Part shown: positions 26,901-41,900 of the stretch, in pieces
Position numbering within the stretch: position 1 is the stretch's first letter
Layout: the number at the start of each line of letters is the position of its first letter
NCBI GenBank assembly: GCA_003864495.1
Contig: ML133421.1
Span: forward strand, 496,001 to 560,000
Origin: Nemopilema nomurai
Lineage: Eukaryota > Cnidaria > Scyphozoa > Rhizostomeae > Rhizostomatidae
Direction: 5' to 3'
Length of the DNA stretch: 64,000 nt
Notes under the pieces: generated by a model
What the model saw: the letters and a program-made list of their open reading frames with translations, nothing else
What the model was told of the DNA's origin: nothing
Database searches by the model: none
Translations under genes and position numbers: made by a program

Positions 26901-29900
26901 AAATGATAGGACTTGCTGTCCTGGAATATTACAGAAGCTAAAACGTCACGACGTCAAGAGTAAAATACTAACATGTGCTGAAGATATTGAATCTCTTGTT
27001 TCGATTTTCCCTTGCTCGCTGCTCGACGCCTTGTCGTCGAGGCCTGTTGACTTGCTCTTTCTTTTCTTCAATCCAGGAGGGGCGGTCAGCGATAATGATG
27101 GGCTCTTGCCCTTGTATACCCAGAGCTCAGACTTTTCCACAAGCAATCGCAACTCATCTAAATCTGACTTGATTTGCTTGTAATTCTCTACGTCTTCATT
27201 CGACACTAGTAGTTGAACCTGAAAAACAGAAATACAAAGAGTCGAATACATTGTCTATTCATTTTTGAAAATTTTTCTCATGACACATTTCATATTAGCT
27301 ATACTGCATCAGAGACAAAGAACGACGAAACATAATTGTATGAAACATACACACTCAGGCACAGATCATTACCATCAACAATAAAAGGTCTATCAAGCAA
27401 GAAAATCCAGCTACAAGATAACAGATAACAGCTACAAGAACATCTAGCCATCAATCAGTTTAAATAAAGTGAACAATGCAGACTAAACCTGCTTGAAAGC
27501 TTGCAGAACTTCCTGCCGCTGGCCAAAGTGTCTCAGGAGCAGTTGCAATGCCCCTGTCACAAGAGGAGCGTACTCGTGCATCGAGAGGTGTATTAGGACT
27601 CTGAGGAACATCCTGCCTCCGCAGCCGTCAAGGTCCAGGTCTATGTTGCCTTCCCTGCACCAGGAAATTCGCAATCATCAAATGCTTTCAGAAATCAACA
27701 ACAAAAATGGATTACCTGATTTCAAGTGAATGTTATGATCTTGCTAGTAATACCACTCTCACAATAGCAACGGGCTCACTAATTTTTTTACTGCACAGAA
27801 AAAATCATTAGCTATTAATCCAAATATACCTCGTAAATGATATAATTCTTTGAAATTTCATGAAATATCAAATAAAAAGCAAGCAACTGCTTTTCATTTT
27901 AGACTACGATCATAAAAACTGGAAGCAAAATAACAGGTAAGGAACGCTATCAGCGAAAAAGTTACTCACATTGTTTCGAACATCTTCTCTGCTTCCACGC
28001 TTATATGATCAAGATCGATCCCTTGAAGGAAAATTCGAGTCACATGTAATAACATCAAATCATAATAACTGTTTGAGTAGCTCAAGAATAGCGAAACAGG
28101 CCACGTGATTTGTATCAAAACAACGAAGAACAATTACCTCCTCCGTCGTTACTTCCAGGGTCACCACTGTTCTCGTCGAAATCTCTCTTGAAGATTGACA
28201 GCAGAGTCGACATGCGAAAATCGAGACGAATGTTCATTATGTACTCAAGTATCTCGATTATTTTCAGTTTCGTAGTCATGACTACCAAATCAACTTGATT
28301 CGGCGGTTTCGCACTGGGCGAAGATGGGACCTTGGGGCTCTCTGCAAAACAGATCAAAGATGTCATCATAGGCAAAAATTAAACGATAACTAAGAATCGG
28401 TCCCGTTGGAAACCAAAAAGAGGCAACTTCGCACAGGCCTGGTAGCTTTATTACAAAACCAGCTAAAATTTATGAAAGCATTAACACAACAGTAGTTAGC
28501 AGTACAGCTCCGGACATTCTTGTGAAAATATGCATGTTATGAAAATATGCAGAATGTTCTGTTGCAAACCGTTATATTAAAAGTCAGCAATTTACAGTTT
28601 CCACTTCTATACAGCTCAATGGCCGGCAGAAAAATTACAGTTTTTAATTTAAGAAATTATTATGTACTTCACAACTTGTAAGGCTACCGTTCTACCTATC
28701 CGGTATACTCTGTAGACAAAATAAAAAAACCTACCAATAGCGCCCACATTTTGAACGGTTTTGGTTTGAAACGTGTCCAAAGTAGTGGCTGATTTGCCAA
28801 GTGCCATTTTGGTGACAACTGCACCAACAGTCTGAAGAGATTTGTAAACATCATGCCTCTTCTGGTTGCCTTAAAAAGGGTTTGCCTTCGCATTAATTGA
28901 AGACCATTCCAAAAAGGTATTTCTATCTATCCAATCGTGGTGTATATATATCCACACACGGTAACTATGTCCAATGACGATTGCGTTAGTAAGTAAAAAG
29001 AAAGCTGATTTAACTGAAGAAACACAAAAGTGAAACGCTTTTCCAACGGCATAACCACCTAATGAAGTAATTATGAAATGCACCACATTTCTGTGTACTC
29101 AGATAGAGCACAATTCCTAGACATCGTAAAAACTGTATCTTTGTCATGCACTAGGATGCTACCTCTTACTTGTCACAAATCTTTTTGGGACATTTCGGCC
29201 GATTATACGTACCAACATTAATCATGTTTTGACCTTCTTCTCCGTCTAATATAACCAGCAGCATTTTCGTTAATCGCAACAGATCTTTGAATCCATAAAA
29301 CCCGAAGCGAATCAAATATCTTGCAATCTGGACAACCTATGCAAAGAAAAGCTCAAGATAATGCAAGGGCAAGATTCACACAAGCATTTAAAATTTTCTA
29401 AAAGGATTTGAAACCTATTGTTATAAAAAAATTTTTATATAGTGTTAACTCCTTGATTACCAACTTGAAGTACCCAACTCTTTTTGGATACAATCTGAAG
29501 ATGCATTCAAACAGTTAAATCGTTCTAGTGGCGAGGATAACAGACAATCATAACCTAATATAAAAACCTCGTAAGTCAGTTTATTTTGCTCCGCATCGTC
29601 AAATCCTCCCCCTTTTGAATTCGCGATATTCTGCAAATAATTTTCCACAAACTGCATGGTCGGCAAAAATCGATAGCTGCTATTTGGGTTATGGTCGCCA
29701 CACAACTCTTCTTTCAGTTGCGAATCATATCTATAACAACGAACACAAGAAGTAGAAAGACATAATTATTAATGAAAATGGACATAAACATGAGCTTGAT
29801 ACAAGATACCAAGTCAATATTCCACTCAAGCTGACTTTCTGTAGACATTCGATAATAGGATGAAAAACGGATATAAAACATAGGCTGCTGGAAATTAAAA

Positions 29901-32900
29901 TGATCATTATCAAACATAGGTTGTAGGGGGATATATTTAATACCAACGTTATTGCGTTCTACCAAATTCGTAGAATATTAATTATGTCAAGCTTATTACG
30001 CATTACGCATTGTACATCATGCATTATTTACTGCATCTCTAAGTTTTTATCCTCTTGTTAGGACCGAAAATGTTTGATGTTGCGTAAAAAAGGGAACGTA
30101 CTCCTCAACAGAATGCTCTGCGGGTATTTTAGACCAAAGCCGAGCATAGCGCACAGGCTGAACGGGTTCTTGCGGATCTCGGTCGATGTGAAGGTGCAAC
30201 AGCAAACGACAAAAGACGGCTCGCAAAGAACACGGGAGCTGTTCATCCGCAATGCATCTGAAAAAGAAACGACGAAGAAGCCTTGAAATGTTGAAAGAAA
30301 CTGTGTCGGGAGGAAACAATGAAGAAACCAGTTTTTGGATTGATTGGTATACGAAACATATCAAGCGAGTTGGCATTCATCTCAAGACTGCTTAAATGAA
30401 AAGAAATTTTCTCCTACTTTCGCCCTATGATGAATCATAACTGAAGATCCAGCTGATATCAATTGAAGATCAAATCAGCAAATAAACTTTCACTTGAGGC
30501 AAACACCTTTCGGTTTGCTTTCTTTACTAATCATTCCGTATGATTTGGTTTAAAAACATAAAATAATAAATGTATTAATAATTCATCAAACTTGTTATAA
30601 GAAAAGCAAAAAAAAGGCCACAACCATCTAACACATTCAGTACTAATTAAAACTGAGTGCCACAAAGCCTAGCAAAGCAACTGAAAATATCTCAAAAGTA
30701 TGGTTCATACAGACAAGTCATATTTGGGATTCACTGCGCAAAATCACTGACCGATGCTCACGTGACTGGTTGTATCGCTGCCACTATCCTTGCTAAAAAG
30801 ACTGACAACACCAATACTGATATCATTGAAAAAGTCACCACTAATATTACTACCAATGTTACTGGTAATAACACTGCCAATAAGACTGCTGATACCACTG
30901 AAAATATCACTAACAATATCACTACTAATAATACTGAAAATATCACTTCTAATATTACTTCCAGCTAAGATCATCACCAAAATTACTACAATGTTACTGC
31001 TAATTACACTGACAACAACACTGACAATATCACTACTCATAATACTAAAAATACCACTTCTAAATTTTCTACCAGCGAAAAATCACCGACAATATTACTA
31101 CCAATGTTACTGCAACTAGTGGGTAGCGCTAAAATTAATAGAAGTGGCCTTCGTTGGCGTTTGTTTACAGTTTTCCGTTATCTGATTGGTCAGACCTCGG
31201 GGGTGTGTTTGCTGTATTAACTAATCAAATATTTAAAACTCATGCTACTGCAATTAGGACTGCCAATGTCACTGTTGATACCGCTGACAATATCACTGGC
31301 AATATTACTACCAAAATGACCACAATCATCTGGTCTACTGCAGAACAACATGGGATATTTCCTAATTGATCACATAACATTAATGGCTAACAAATGATAG
31401 ACTGAAATTAGGTTCTATCTGATGGTTGAAAAATTTGTTAACACTCTAAACACTTTGTTGGTGGTTGTTAACACTTTAAAAGCTTCCCCATGGCGGAACA
31501 TTAAACACAAAAAAAAGTACAAACTGAAGTCTTTAGATAGTAGAGCATGAATTTACTATTGAATAGAAATAATTTTAAGGGCGGAAAAAAAAATTCTAGA
31601 CCAAAGGTATTCTGACATAAGCATCTCTCACAAACCGAAGCATTAGATCAATGTCCAACTGTTTACTGATGCTGTTGATGGCAAGATATTGGCGATCCAG
31701 GCACATTTGGGCAAACAGGTGAAGTTGGTTTCTAAAAAATAACAGTATCCACAAATCAGAAAATTTCTTACAACATAAGGTACGCTTTTAGCACTTACGA
31801 AATGTACCAGGCCATGTCCGTCTCAAAAATTGGCTTATTTATATGCATGGATGCTTATAAGTACATGCACATATAGAGTAGAAAACAGAAAAATAGCTGA
31901 CAAATCGACACGTAATGAAGATCGATTCTTTTACACCAGGTCCAACTGGGACACAGAAGACAATGCACGCTTTTATGAGTTGTCCCCATGGCGTTTTACG
32001 TTTGCGTTCACAGCTTTATGGGAAATTCGCCATCAATCCCTACAGAATATAAACCGATTTCTCACGGGAAGATGAATATGTGAATGAGTTCTAGTTAATG
32101 TTCGCAAACGTAGAAATCTATGTCGCTGAAGTCATTTGTGTATAAAAACTTTTTGCCTTTGACATTTGAGCATTTCAGACAAGGGCGGAAAGTGATATGC
32201 TTGCTACACGTACAGGTAATAGTTGAGAACGCTGACGTCATCAGGCAAATTGTTTCGGGCTCCTCTTGCCAGGGCGCGTTGCGATTTCATTTTTGTCCCT
32301 TCTTTCCAAAACAAGTAAACGTCGTTTTCAAAAACCCTGAAAAACAAACACTTTATTGTCAATGATGGTATCATACTCATCAACTAATCAACATTATATT
32401 ATACTACTCTCATTCTTAATAAAAAAGTCCTGGAAGATTCTTAGCTTAATATGGTAGCGAAGAAAGCACCACCGCCTTAAGAAAGACAAATCACGTACAA
32501 ATACAATCATGAGAAACGTACCAGGGTTTTCATTGTAATATTCAAGTTGAATAATGCGAAAAATTTGTCATTGTCTATATAACATTAAAGTAAGATAAGA
32601 AGAGAAAGGTCTCCTTAGGTCTTCTCGACAGCTTTTCAAGTCTGCAGAAAATAGTTCACACAAATTTGAGACATTTCGGAATAAACGTTGAAGCTTCAAT
32701 GTAGCTGCATGTAGCAATTTCTAATGGTTTTATCATTCTACAATCAAACTTTAAGATCTCTACTGTGAAATCTTTTCACTTTACCTTAGACGTTCAGTTA
32801 CAGTATTTAGACAATGCCTTATTAGCTCTAAAGGAAACATCACCATCTCACACAAGAGTTTATGAGAAAGAGTTGCTTACCTCGTTTCAATTAGAAGATC

Positions 32901-35900
32901 AACATTTCTTGGATGCAAAACAGATTTACAAATAAGCTCTTGCATTGATGGAATGGCTGTGTCATTTGAAACACAAAGATCCGATAGATAATCCAAAAAT
33001 CTGCATGGCGAAGAGACAGTAATTAGAAAATCTACAGAAAGCACAAGGCCAAGAAAGCTCTATGATATAATTTTACCATGACAGTTTTAAATTTACGCAG
33101 TTGGTTTAAAACGTCAGCACAAGAAAGACTGTCAATCAGCCTACACATTTGAAAACAGACCGACTGACAGCCAACATGGTGTTTTGGCAGGGACAGTACA
33201 AACATTAAAAAAATAACCTGTGGTCCTTCTTCCTTCTTACAAGAGTGACAAAGGTTTCGATCTCTTTCGCTGTAATGTGTTTCTCCAACAACTTTCTATT
33301 ATTATGCACCAGGTCCGTTATTGTCTCTTCTGCTAACAGGTCATACCCAATTTGTGACTGCATGAAGCCAAATTGCTTGGCAACGTACTCCTGCAGAGAC
33401 ACACAGAGCACATACAATCAAGAGCCAAATAGGACAAGTGCCAAAAGCTTTGCAGCCACTTGACAGAATGCAAGAATCCATTCCTGAGCCGTTAGATTCA
33501 CCCAGCATAAATAATCGAGTATGCATCGTCTTGCATACCGCGTAAGTTAAAACAAGGTTCATCTCTTAAATCAGGGGTTTTAATACTTGTTAGCTGCAAC
33601 CAGAAACTGTTTTTAATAATAAAAAATCAGATTCAATTCATGTGGCGATCCGAAATAATCCGTTTCAAAATTATCACTTGTGAATTATTTAAAATTACGG
33701 TATTACAATGCAAAAACGGATTAACAAAAGTGAAATTGTATTGCTTCAGGCAATGCAGGCTTGTGAAAACTTGTGTCCAAGCTCCCATCGTGGCAAGATG
33801 AACCCTAAGGGTTACCTCATGTCTAACAAAGATAGCCTGCCATCAAATTTCATTAGATTGCAGAACTTCAGCGACGACTCCATCAGTTAATTAGACCCCA
33901 GGTACATAAGGGCCTTGCAAAAAGCTTTTGATTCTTTAATGATCTATTTGGACATTACCGATTTGCCTTATTGAACTTGCACCTTAAGGTTTCGGCAATG
34001 GATTGAGACGGGGGGCAACCACACCACTTGGGAAACATACCTGGTTTTTCCGATAGTCCTTTGAACAATTTCGAAGCAGCCTATACGACAACCTTAGGAT
34101 GTGACGTATCGGTGCATTGCGCGTGTCTGAGAGCTCGTCTATCTTCAGCATCGGGCCTCCGGCTGCCTTGTCAACAAACGGAGATTTGAGCAACTGAAAA
34201 ACCTGCAACAATTAGAGAATAAGTTGCAGTTAATACGACCATAGTCTTAATTTTCAAACCAAGTAGAACATGGAAAATCGTTCATATAAGAGGGAATATT
34301 TGAGCATAAGTAAAGTGTGAAAAAAAGAAGAAATAAAGTAGATATAAGCAAATGATGGATAACGTAGACAAGAATCAAGAAACATTCTTCCGCAGGAAGT
34401 TAAGAGAGAGCAGATAAGAACAAAACTTGTTTATGGTGAACATTGCAACGACTTAATGATACTAACGCCGTGCAATAACGGAGATTTTACAGGAAAATCC
34501 ATTTCTATAGCACATGGAATTGCTAGGCAAGCACTCCCTTCTAGATCAGTTTTCACGCTTTCTGCAGAAAGATGTTGGCATTTGATGATCGAGCGAGTCG
34601 AAAATCGATGTTCAGATCAGTGATTCAAAGTCTAAGATCCGCATTTTCATCTACTTGGATAAAGGTCTCCTCTTGTTATTTATCACTTATCTCTCTTTTT
34701 CGTGCAATACGCTGTGAGAAACGTCAGTCATTAATAATTTTTTCACTAGACTACGGCATGACTGTGCCTGGCCTTCAACATTAGGCTATCAACACGCAAA
34801 AGGTTTTCCAGGTGAAATTTCAAACAAAAGAAACCACTTTCCTGTGCTCTGACAAACTTTGGGCAACTAGAGAGTTTATGTAAAAGTTTAAAACATACTT
34901 CCAACTTCCAAAGAACTGCACGACAAAACATAGCTTAAATAGCTATCAACTTTTAGCTTTAAAAGTCATTACTATCTAAATGACTCACATGAATACGAAC
35001 AAAATAAATATTGGAAATAAGGAAGTGCTAATAAATTGTCTCAAGGCGGTCATATGTAGAAAAAAATGTTTATTTCACTTTTAGAAAGGATGATGGCAAA
35101 GCATGTGTGAATCTACAAGCACAAAATATTCAGGACCAGCCTTAGGTGAAAGGAATTCTAATTCATCAAAAGAGCAGAAGTCACACTATAATAGAACTCC
35201 AGCCATCGTCCAACAATGCGCTAATTTAGATTCCAACATTGCGTAAAATCATTACGTAATAAATCTTTGAGCAATGAAAATATGAAAAAAGATATTTCTA
35301 TGACAAAACGATGGATATGCTTAACTGAATGTCAAAATTTAATAAAGGTTTAATTAAGGTTTAAAGCCTGGCTAAAAAGCGAAACGAATTAAACTACCAA
35401 GAAAGCATAGAAAAATCAATTTTTTAGCAATACTGCCTCTTCTGTCCAGACCTCAATAATAGGACAATTCCGTTACAGGATTAGAAGAAAAACCTTGCAC
35501 TAGTTGCTGGTGAACAATACGCTGCAATAATGACGTTGTCTGCTCATCTCGACCAGCAGTTATTCAACATAGGCCAATAACGGAATCCAAACCACCTCTT
35601 ACCAACTTCAGGACATTTTGCTCCCTTGCTAGTTTTTGTCGTTCGCGGTCAGGCTTCTGTGACGTCATTGAGAGAACCTCTTGTTTGTTAGTCGTCATGT
35701 CTACGTTCAACACGAAGAGGTTGATGTCTGCTAGAAGCTGAGTCAGGCTCCTGCAAATGACAAACAAAGCACAATGATTTCTAAAGCCACAGGTCATGTA
35801 AATAGCAGCAGCGACAACAGCATTCATGCATTTGATGACTATACAATTTGGTAATGGGCTATGCTACTTTATATTACTATAACTTTATATTACATTAATA

Positions 35901-38900
35901 AGTTGATGACTTACTTTCTGTCAGCCTGCGAGAAATGGCCTTCCTCCATCTTTTTGCAGTTTTCGGCGATAGCACGACTAGCATCGTTCATGAAATCGAG
36001 GTCACGGACTTCTTCCGCGTTTACGTGGGTGATGGCGAACGCTTCTTTGTCCTCCTTGATAACAGCCGTTCCGACCTTGAGAAATGAATGAAAAATTTCT
36101 TAATCTTCAAAAGATGTAAACATCATTTGTTTCTCTAAAGCTGAGCTTTTCAGTTCTTCCAAATGCACTTTGAAATATTTGGAAATTGAGAAGATGAGTT
36201 CCAGAAAAAAATTACGAAATTGGTTTACAAAATATTACAGAAAGCACTGATCTTGCATATTATTTAGGAACATTTTGCGTTACAAATATACTTTGAAAGA
36301 TCGGGTACGAAATACCTTGTGCATGACTGGTCGGTCCTCGTCGGAATCGATCGGAATAGACGTCGAATGGACCCACGTGTATGTGCAAACATGCTTCAGA
36401 CGAACATAGGATGACCTACCAAAATTAAGTACACGTCATACAACCTATAGCTGTTAGAAACACACAAATGAATACGAACATTAGATAAGGGAGTAAGGGA
36501 GGCAATAAACAGCGAACATTTGAAACGATTCTCGCACCTTGTTATCATGTATGTCTTAACACTAACTTAGGCCTTGAGCACGCCGCAGAATGCAGGTGTA
36601 ATATAGTCAGTGCATCCTCTTGATATCAATTCGCAAGAGGCTCTTGGAATGATGTCAAAATCAAGAGCAGGTAGAAATGAAAAATAAGTTGTGGGCAAAC
36701 AATTTGCACGGAGATTAGGACGATCAACGACGTGATTTCACCATTTTGCTCGAGTTATAAGAGCAAACGGAAAGCGGCCTTATGCCTTCAAAGCTGGGTC
36801 AGCTGTGCGGGGCAGGTGATGAAAATTGAATTTCAAGAAAATTAGATACACTTATCACCTAGATTTCCGATATCGTTCAACAAAAATACGTGTTTAGACG
36901 CAAGAAATCACCATCGTCAAAATGATATCTGGAAACGGCGAACGAAACAACGGAGATCACTTTATCGAGCCGGTGAAGATAAAGTCACCAAAAGCAACTT
37001 TATCTTGTCAAAAAATCATTTTTCAGCTCTCTCCTAAAGACTTCAAACTTCGATCAAAGGGAAACATTCAATATGCAGTATGCCGGTTTAAAAACATATG
37101 GATGAAAGCTTTCGCTGTTTTTGGTATGAATACTATACTAAAAAAATTCTTTGCATATTCGAAGACAAAAAACCGTTGGCTTAAATCTCTTTCAGCCTTA
37201 ATTTCGATGCGGAAGTTGTACTCGTGTAGTTGTTGATGCAATGCAAAGCTATAAAAACTGTTAACTCTCCTTCGCAGCTTTCAATGCGATTCCACATGGC
37301 TACCCAATGCTACAGATAAAGCGTTGTGAGAGCCTCAAAGGAAATTACTTATTAAATTCAATGCAAGGATAAGAAGTTCTTATTGACATTTGTGTTTACT
37401 GGTTCCTCTTTGAAGTATTGCAATACTGGCTTCTTTTTAAATTTGTCATTGGTTTAATGTGAATTGGTTTGAAAAATTTATGTGCTTCTAGAGAGAGATC
37501 TAATAAAAACATAACGAATATGTCAATATTATTTTTTGGGTAAGTGGTATGATCATTTGAAAGTTCAAACTTCAATAGCTCATCTTGTTATTGCTGCCGC
37601 CATTTCCACAGTTTAAACAGCAGATGTGCATCTCATTATGGGCGGCAGATCAAACTGAAATCATCTTCCTCGTTTTTCTAAAGCCCCATTTATTATATAC
37701 ATTTAAAAATTGCGATAAGGAATACAGTAGACACGGCGAAAAGTTATGCAAATAAGCATGATAAGAAGGAGGTGATATTTCTGTACTGTAGAAATTGTAG
37801 GAAAGAAGATCCGTAAACCAACTCAGATAAGCGAAGCGATCAAAATTTGAGGCCTATATCTAAATCTGCAATGTATTGTACAGGGAGTGCGAAAACATTG
37901 CAAACAGAAATGGATAAACTTATAATGGATTTTTGAAAAAATCTAAAAACAGGTAGCTCTAAGGTAGAAAATCACATTATCAATTAAGCCCATTTTAGAA
38001 ACTGGCTGAAAAAGTTGCCTTTATCAGTAACAGCTTCTGCAGGTGCATAGCATAGCTGTGAGGCATCTGTGCGTGCTTTGTCGAATGGAACGTGGCCTAG
38101 ACATAACTGGCGGGTGTCAAAAAGCTGGCGAAGTGCCACTGCAGCCGGCTCACAACCCACACCAGGACCAGAGCTGCGCTTTGTATGGCGAACAGCTTCT
38201 TGACATGAGGTTTAATACCTGATATCCGCACTACTTTTTGGCTAGAGCTGCATTGTCTACTTTGAAAAGCTTGCAAATAAGTATACTAAACAAGTATTTA
38301 CATATAAAACTAAGCTTACTTGTTTAGTATTTTTTAACTTATCACTGGCACTAGGGGTTTTATTAATTACACCTGTGTTCTAAAACTAAACCTCTTTACG
38401 AAAATACTATTGATGTTTAAATAGGCTTTTTGGCGCGTTTTATTAGTCCGAACCATTTCCTTTGTAAACAAAACGGGCGCAGACTACAACTACCAGCATA
38501 CATTGCGGACGTATTGAGTAGGGGAAAGAGGGAATCGCCATATTCATTCAGAAATAGTTTATACAGAAGTACTCACTTGGGAACAAGATCGTCACTTCTC
38601 TGCAGCACCGTGGGATCTAGCTCGAATATCGAGGCGAGGTCATTCCCGCTTTCAAGGGAGATCAGGGAGTATACAGGACTTGCACCACGAAGCTTGTTTC
38701 TGTTGGTATCCTTTGAGTCACTGTCATCGACCTTTGCGGAAACGAAACATGAAACTAAAGGGTTGTCAAGTACTTCAATAATGGGGTTCATGTAATCATG
38801 ACAGTTATCTAATACTAAACTGGCTATAAATTTGGGTTGGAGATCCGCTAACAGGCAAACTTCTTGCCATGTTTTGAAGCATGTTTTCTTGTCAGTAAAA

Positions 38901-41900
38901 AGCCATTGTAAAGGGAACCAAAGGGACAAGGGACAAGGTAGTCTACTGCTTCGTGGTACATTGTGAGCTCCAGGATCTTTGTAAAACTGCAGAGTGAAAC
39001 ACCCTTGTGCTTATACTTCGAAATAGAAGGTAAGATTATGTAAACTTTACCAGTGAGTGTAATTACTAAGTATGTTGGCAAAATCACGCTCTCAATGCAT
39101 GTCAAGCTTGCTTGTACTAAGACATAATTTTAAAACACCAACAGACCTCCTATGAAAGCTGAATATGGTCTGGGATTCGAAAGGTTTCAAGCACTGTTTA
39201 TTAGTAAGCGATCCCTAGGTAATATCCTCACTAGGTACTAGCATTGGGGAGTATATCCTTGGGGAGTAACTTGATAGAGGGTGGAACAAGAACTTCAATG
39301 ACATCAAAGAGCTAGATATATAATAATTGTAAAACCACTGAGATGTTTGTGGAAGATGCATTAATAAGTGAGATGCTCTTGACCACGACAGACAACAACA
39401 ACGCCACGACACCACAAGTAAGAAAACATATGCTTGCGTTGAAGGACCCAAGCCTGCAGTTCGCTGTAAAATGGCTGTGCCATATTCCAGATGGCGGTGG
39501 ATTGGTAAAAACACTCTCGCTCAAAAGCTGTTGGAAGTCAACATTCAATTATTTTCACAAAATTGCCAGGTGAAATTATCTACTCAAAAGCCTTAGTCCC
39601 GAACAATGTCGAATACAAAGAACAGCACTTCACAATCTCCGACATTCAATAGCTCGCCATTCAGCGGAAAGATTTCTCTTACACATGCAAAGTGCTCACT
39701 GCATACACAAAGAATATACATATAAACAGAACGATAGGCAATCGGTTTGATCTACCTCTGCAGCAAGATATCGACCGGTCGCGAGGTGTTTGAATCGAAA
39801 GAAACTGTTCCAGTGAGCCGCGCCGCTACGACAGGCGTCTTGGTGCACCACCTACGGAAATGAACAACAACTTAGGCCTACGCCATTTTTGATAACACTG
39901 AATCGAAAATATTTAACAGGACCCTTGCACTTTGCAATGGAGCTGCGATGGCTCCCCTGTGCAATCGGTAAAAGAGAAGGGCAGTGCGGATAAATGGCTT
40001 GGCCTCGAGTGCTGGCTTGAAAGGATGACCCGATAGCTAAGTTGGTAGAGCACTTGACGTACAAAGTCAAGGGTCGTGAGTTCGAGTCTCGCTCGGGGCG
40101 GTTATTTTTCCGCACTCTCTATGATGAATCGAAAATGTTCTTTAACAGACAGGTTCTCCGTTACGGATGAAAATTGCTAGCTGGTCACCATGCGCAGCTA
40201 ATTTTTCAATAGTCTGTCCCTAAACTCAAAGCTCTCATGAATTGCACATTTTCTGATCGAATTTCGTAATCGCTTCAAAAATAATAGAATCGACAATCCA
40301 GTCAGCGGTGGACAGAGGCCGGGAGACAGTTACAGTCACAATATCCAAAAACCTATTACTTGTAAACTGCTGCTAATTGTGAAATTCTAGCAATCCAATT
40401 CGGCTCATATCGTTTACCACGAAACAGATTATCATGAAAAAGTATGTTCATTCTCAATTAAATACTGCGCACAGCAGAAAGCCTTCCTGATGACCAAGAT
40501 CAAGAGGTTCTCGTAAACTAGGTCATGTCGGCTTGAATGATATTCACACATGCGCGTTCAACTGATTACACTGCGAGGACGATAGCGCGAAAGGAAGCGG
40601 CTGTCCAACCTCAATTTCCCACAATGCTTTGGAACTTGTCGCCGAAGTGGCTGTTGCTCGTGCCGTCGTTCTGAGGAAAACGTATGACTTTCTTTTATAC
40701 TCGTCCATCGTCAGAAACTTCTCTTGCTCGGCATGGAACAGTCTTATGACATCGCCCTGTAAGATTGGTTGAGAAAACCATTACGCCAGGCACGGAATTG
40801 AACCAACAAATTGAAAACATGCAAAGAGATCTCAAAATTAACAGTAGAGTTTGCTCTAAGATGACGTCTCCAACTGGCGTAAAGATCAAGCAAATTGATA
40901 AATAAACCTACAACTTCGTGATTTTCTCATACATGAATTTATCTGACATACCCCTTTTAAGACATCATCTCTGTTCTCCTTGAAATCCATATAAAGATTG
41001 ATTTTCCAACAAGTATTGCAATTCACAGAGTTCACCTACAAAAAAGAAAAAGAATATAAAAGAATCGAGCCAAATAAATACAACGATGATTGCAGCTTTA
41101 CATCTTCATTTTACCTAGCAGTGCCAATAGGGAATAAAGAGACTTCCTCCTCTGAGCAATAAAAGTACTACAACAAGCTGCAACTCCAAAAGGACAAACA
41201 ACACAATATAAGCCACATGATTAATTTGTAAGAAAAGGTAGAGGAAGCTAAGGCTGAATCTCTAGGTCACTCCGGCACATGTCATGGCTGCATCTTAGAC
41301 ATCAACAACGGCAACACGTAAACAAATGCGTGGGAGATGGTGGTGTACCTCTCTGCACCCTGGCTTGTCTGGAAGCTCGTACTTGCTGACGTGTAGCGGC
41401 TGCCCGGCGTTGACTGGATTCAAAACGACCTTGTCACCCACCACGACCTGCAACATCAGGCAATAATAAAAACAAAATACGTCTTTGATCATTGCATCAA
41501 CACCTTAAAGATGTTTGGGGAAAGCGCACTAACAGTACTCATCACTATAGTTAAATCATCTTGCTCTATTGGTGTATATTTTGCCAAGTAAGTTTTGATG
41601 GCCCTAGAAAACTGATTTTATAAGACTTTGACGCAGCCTTTACTCTATGATAAGCCGTTGTGATAAAGCAACGACTTTTGCAGTCTCGATGTACCAAGTA
41701 AAGATGAAGGGAAATAAACCGGAGATGATAGTCGGACTAGTTTTCCTTGTTACAAAAGAGTAACGCAATCTGAGTATTAAACAAATATACCCACATTGTC
41801 GCCTGGTGTTCTCAGCTTGTAAAAGGGTACAATGGAGAACCAAGACCCCTGTTAAGAAGGCAATAAAAACGCAAAAGCTAACTTGAGGATAATTCATATG

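Noticed and set aside
28832..28869. Shorter itpr exon 23 starting at the cttcag acceptor (28831)
   Set aside because: The phase would not match exon 22; the acceptor at 28869 matches phase and adds conserved sequence.
30657..30968. 103-codon threonine/asparagine-rich plus-strand frame
   Set aside because: Produced by the minisatellite; the unit periodicity, not selection on protein, keeps it open.
36922..37236. 104-codon plus-strand frame inside an itpr intron
   Set aside because: Basic, non-family composition with no promoter or splice evidence; consistent with chance.
40027..40100. Functional tRNA gene
   Set aside because: A and B boxes are good, but the anticodon arm is irregular, one acceptor pair is broken, and the unit is embedded in a repeat with a second copy.
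39852..40115. Minus-strand frame containing ERDSNSRPL
   Set aside because: It is the antisense reading of the tRNA-related SINE, a well-known source of false proteins in draft genomes.
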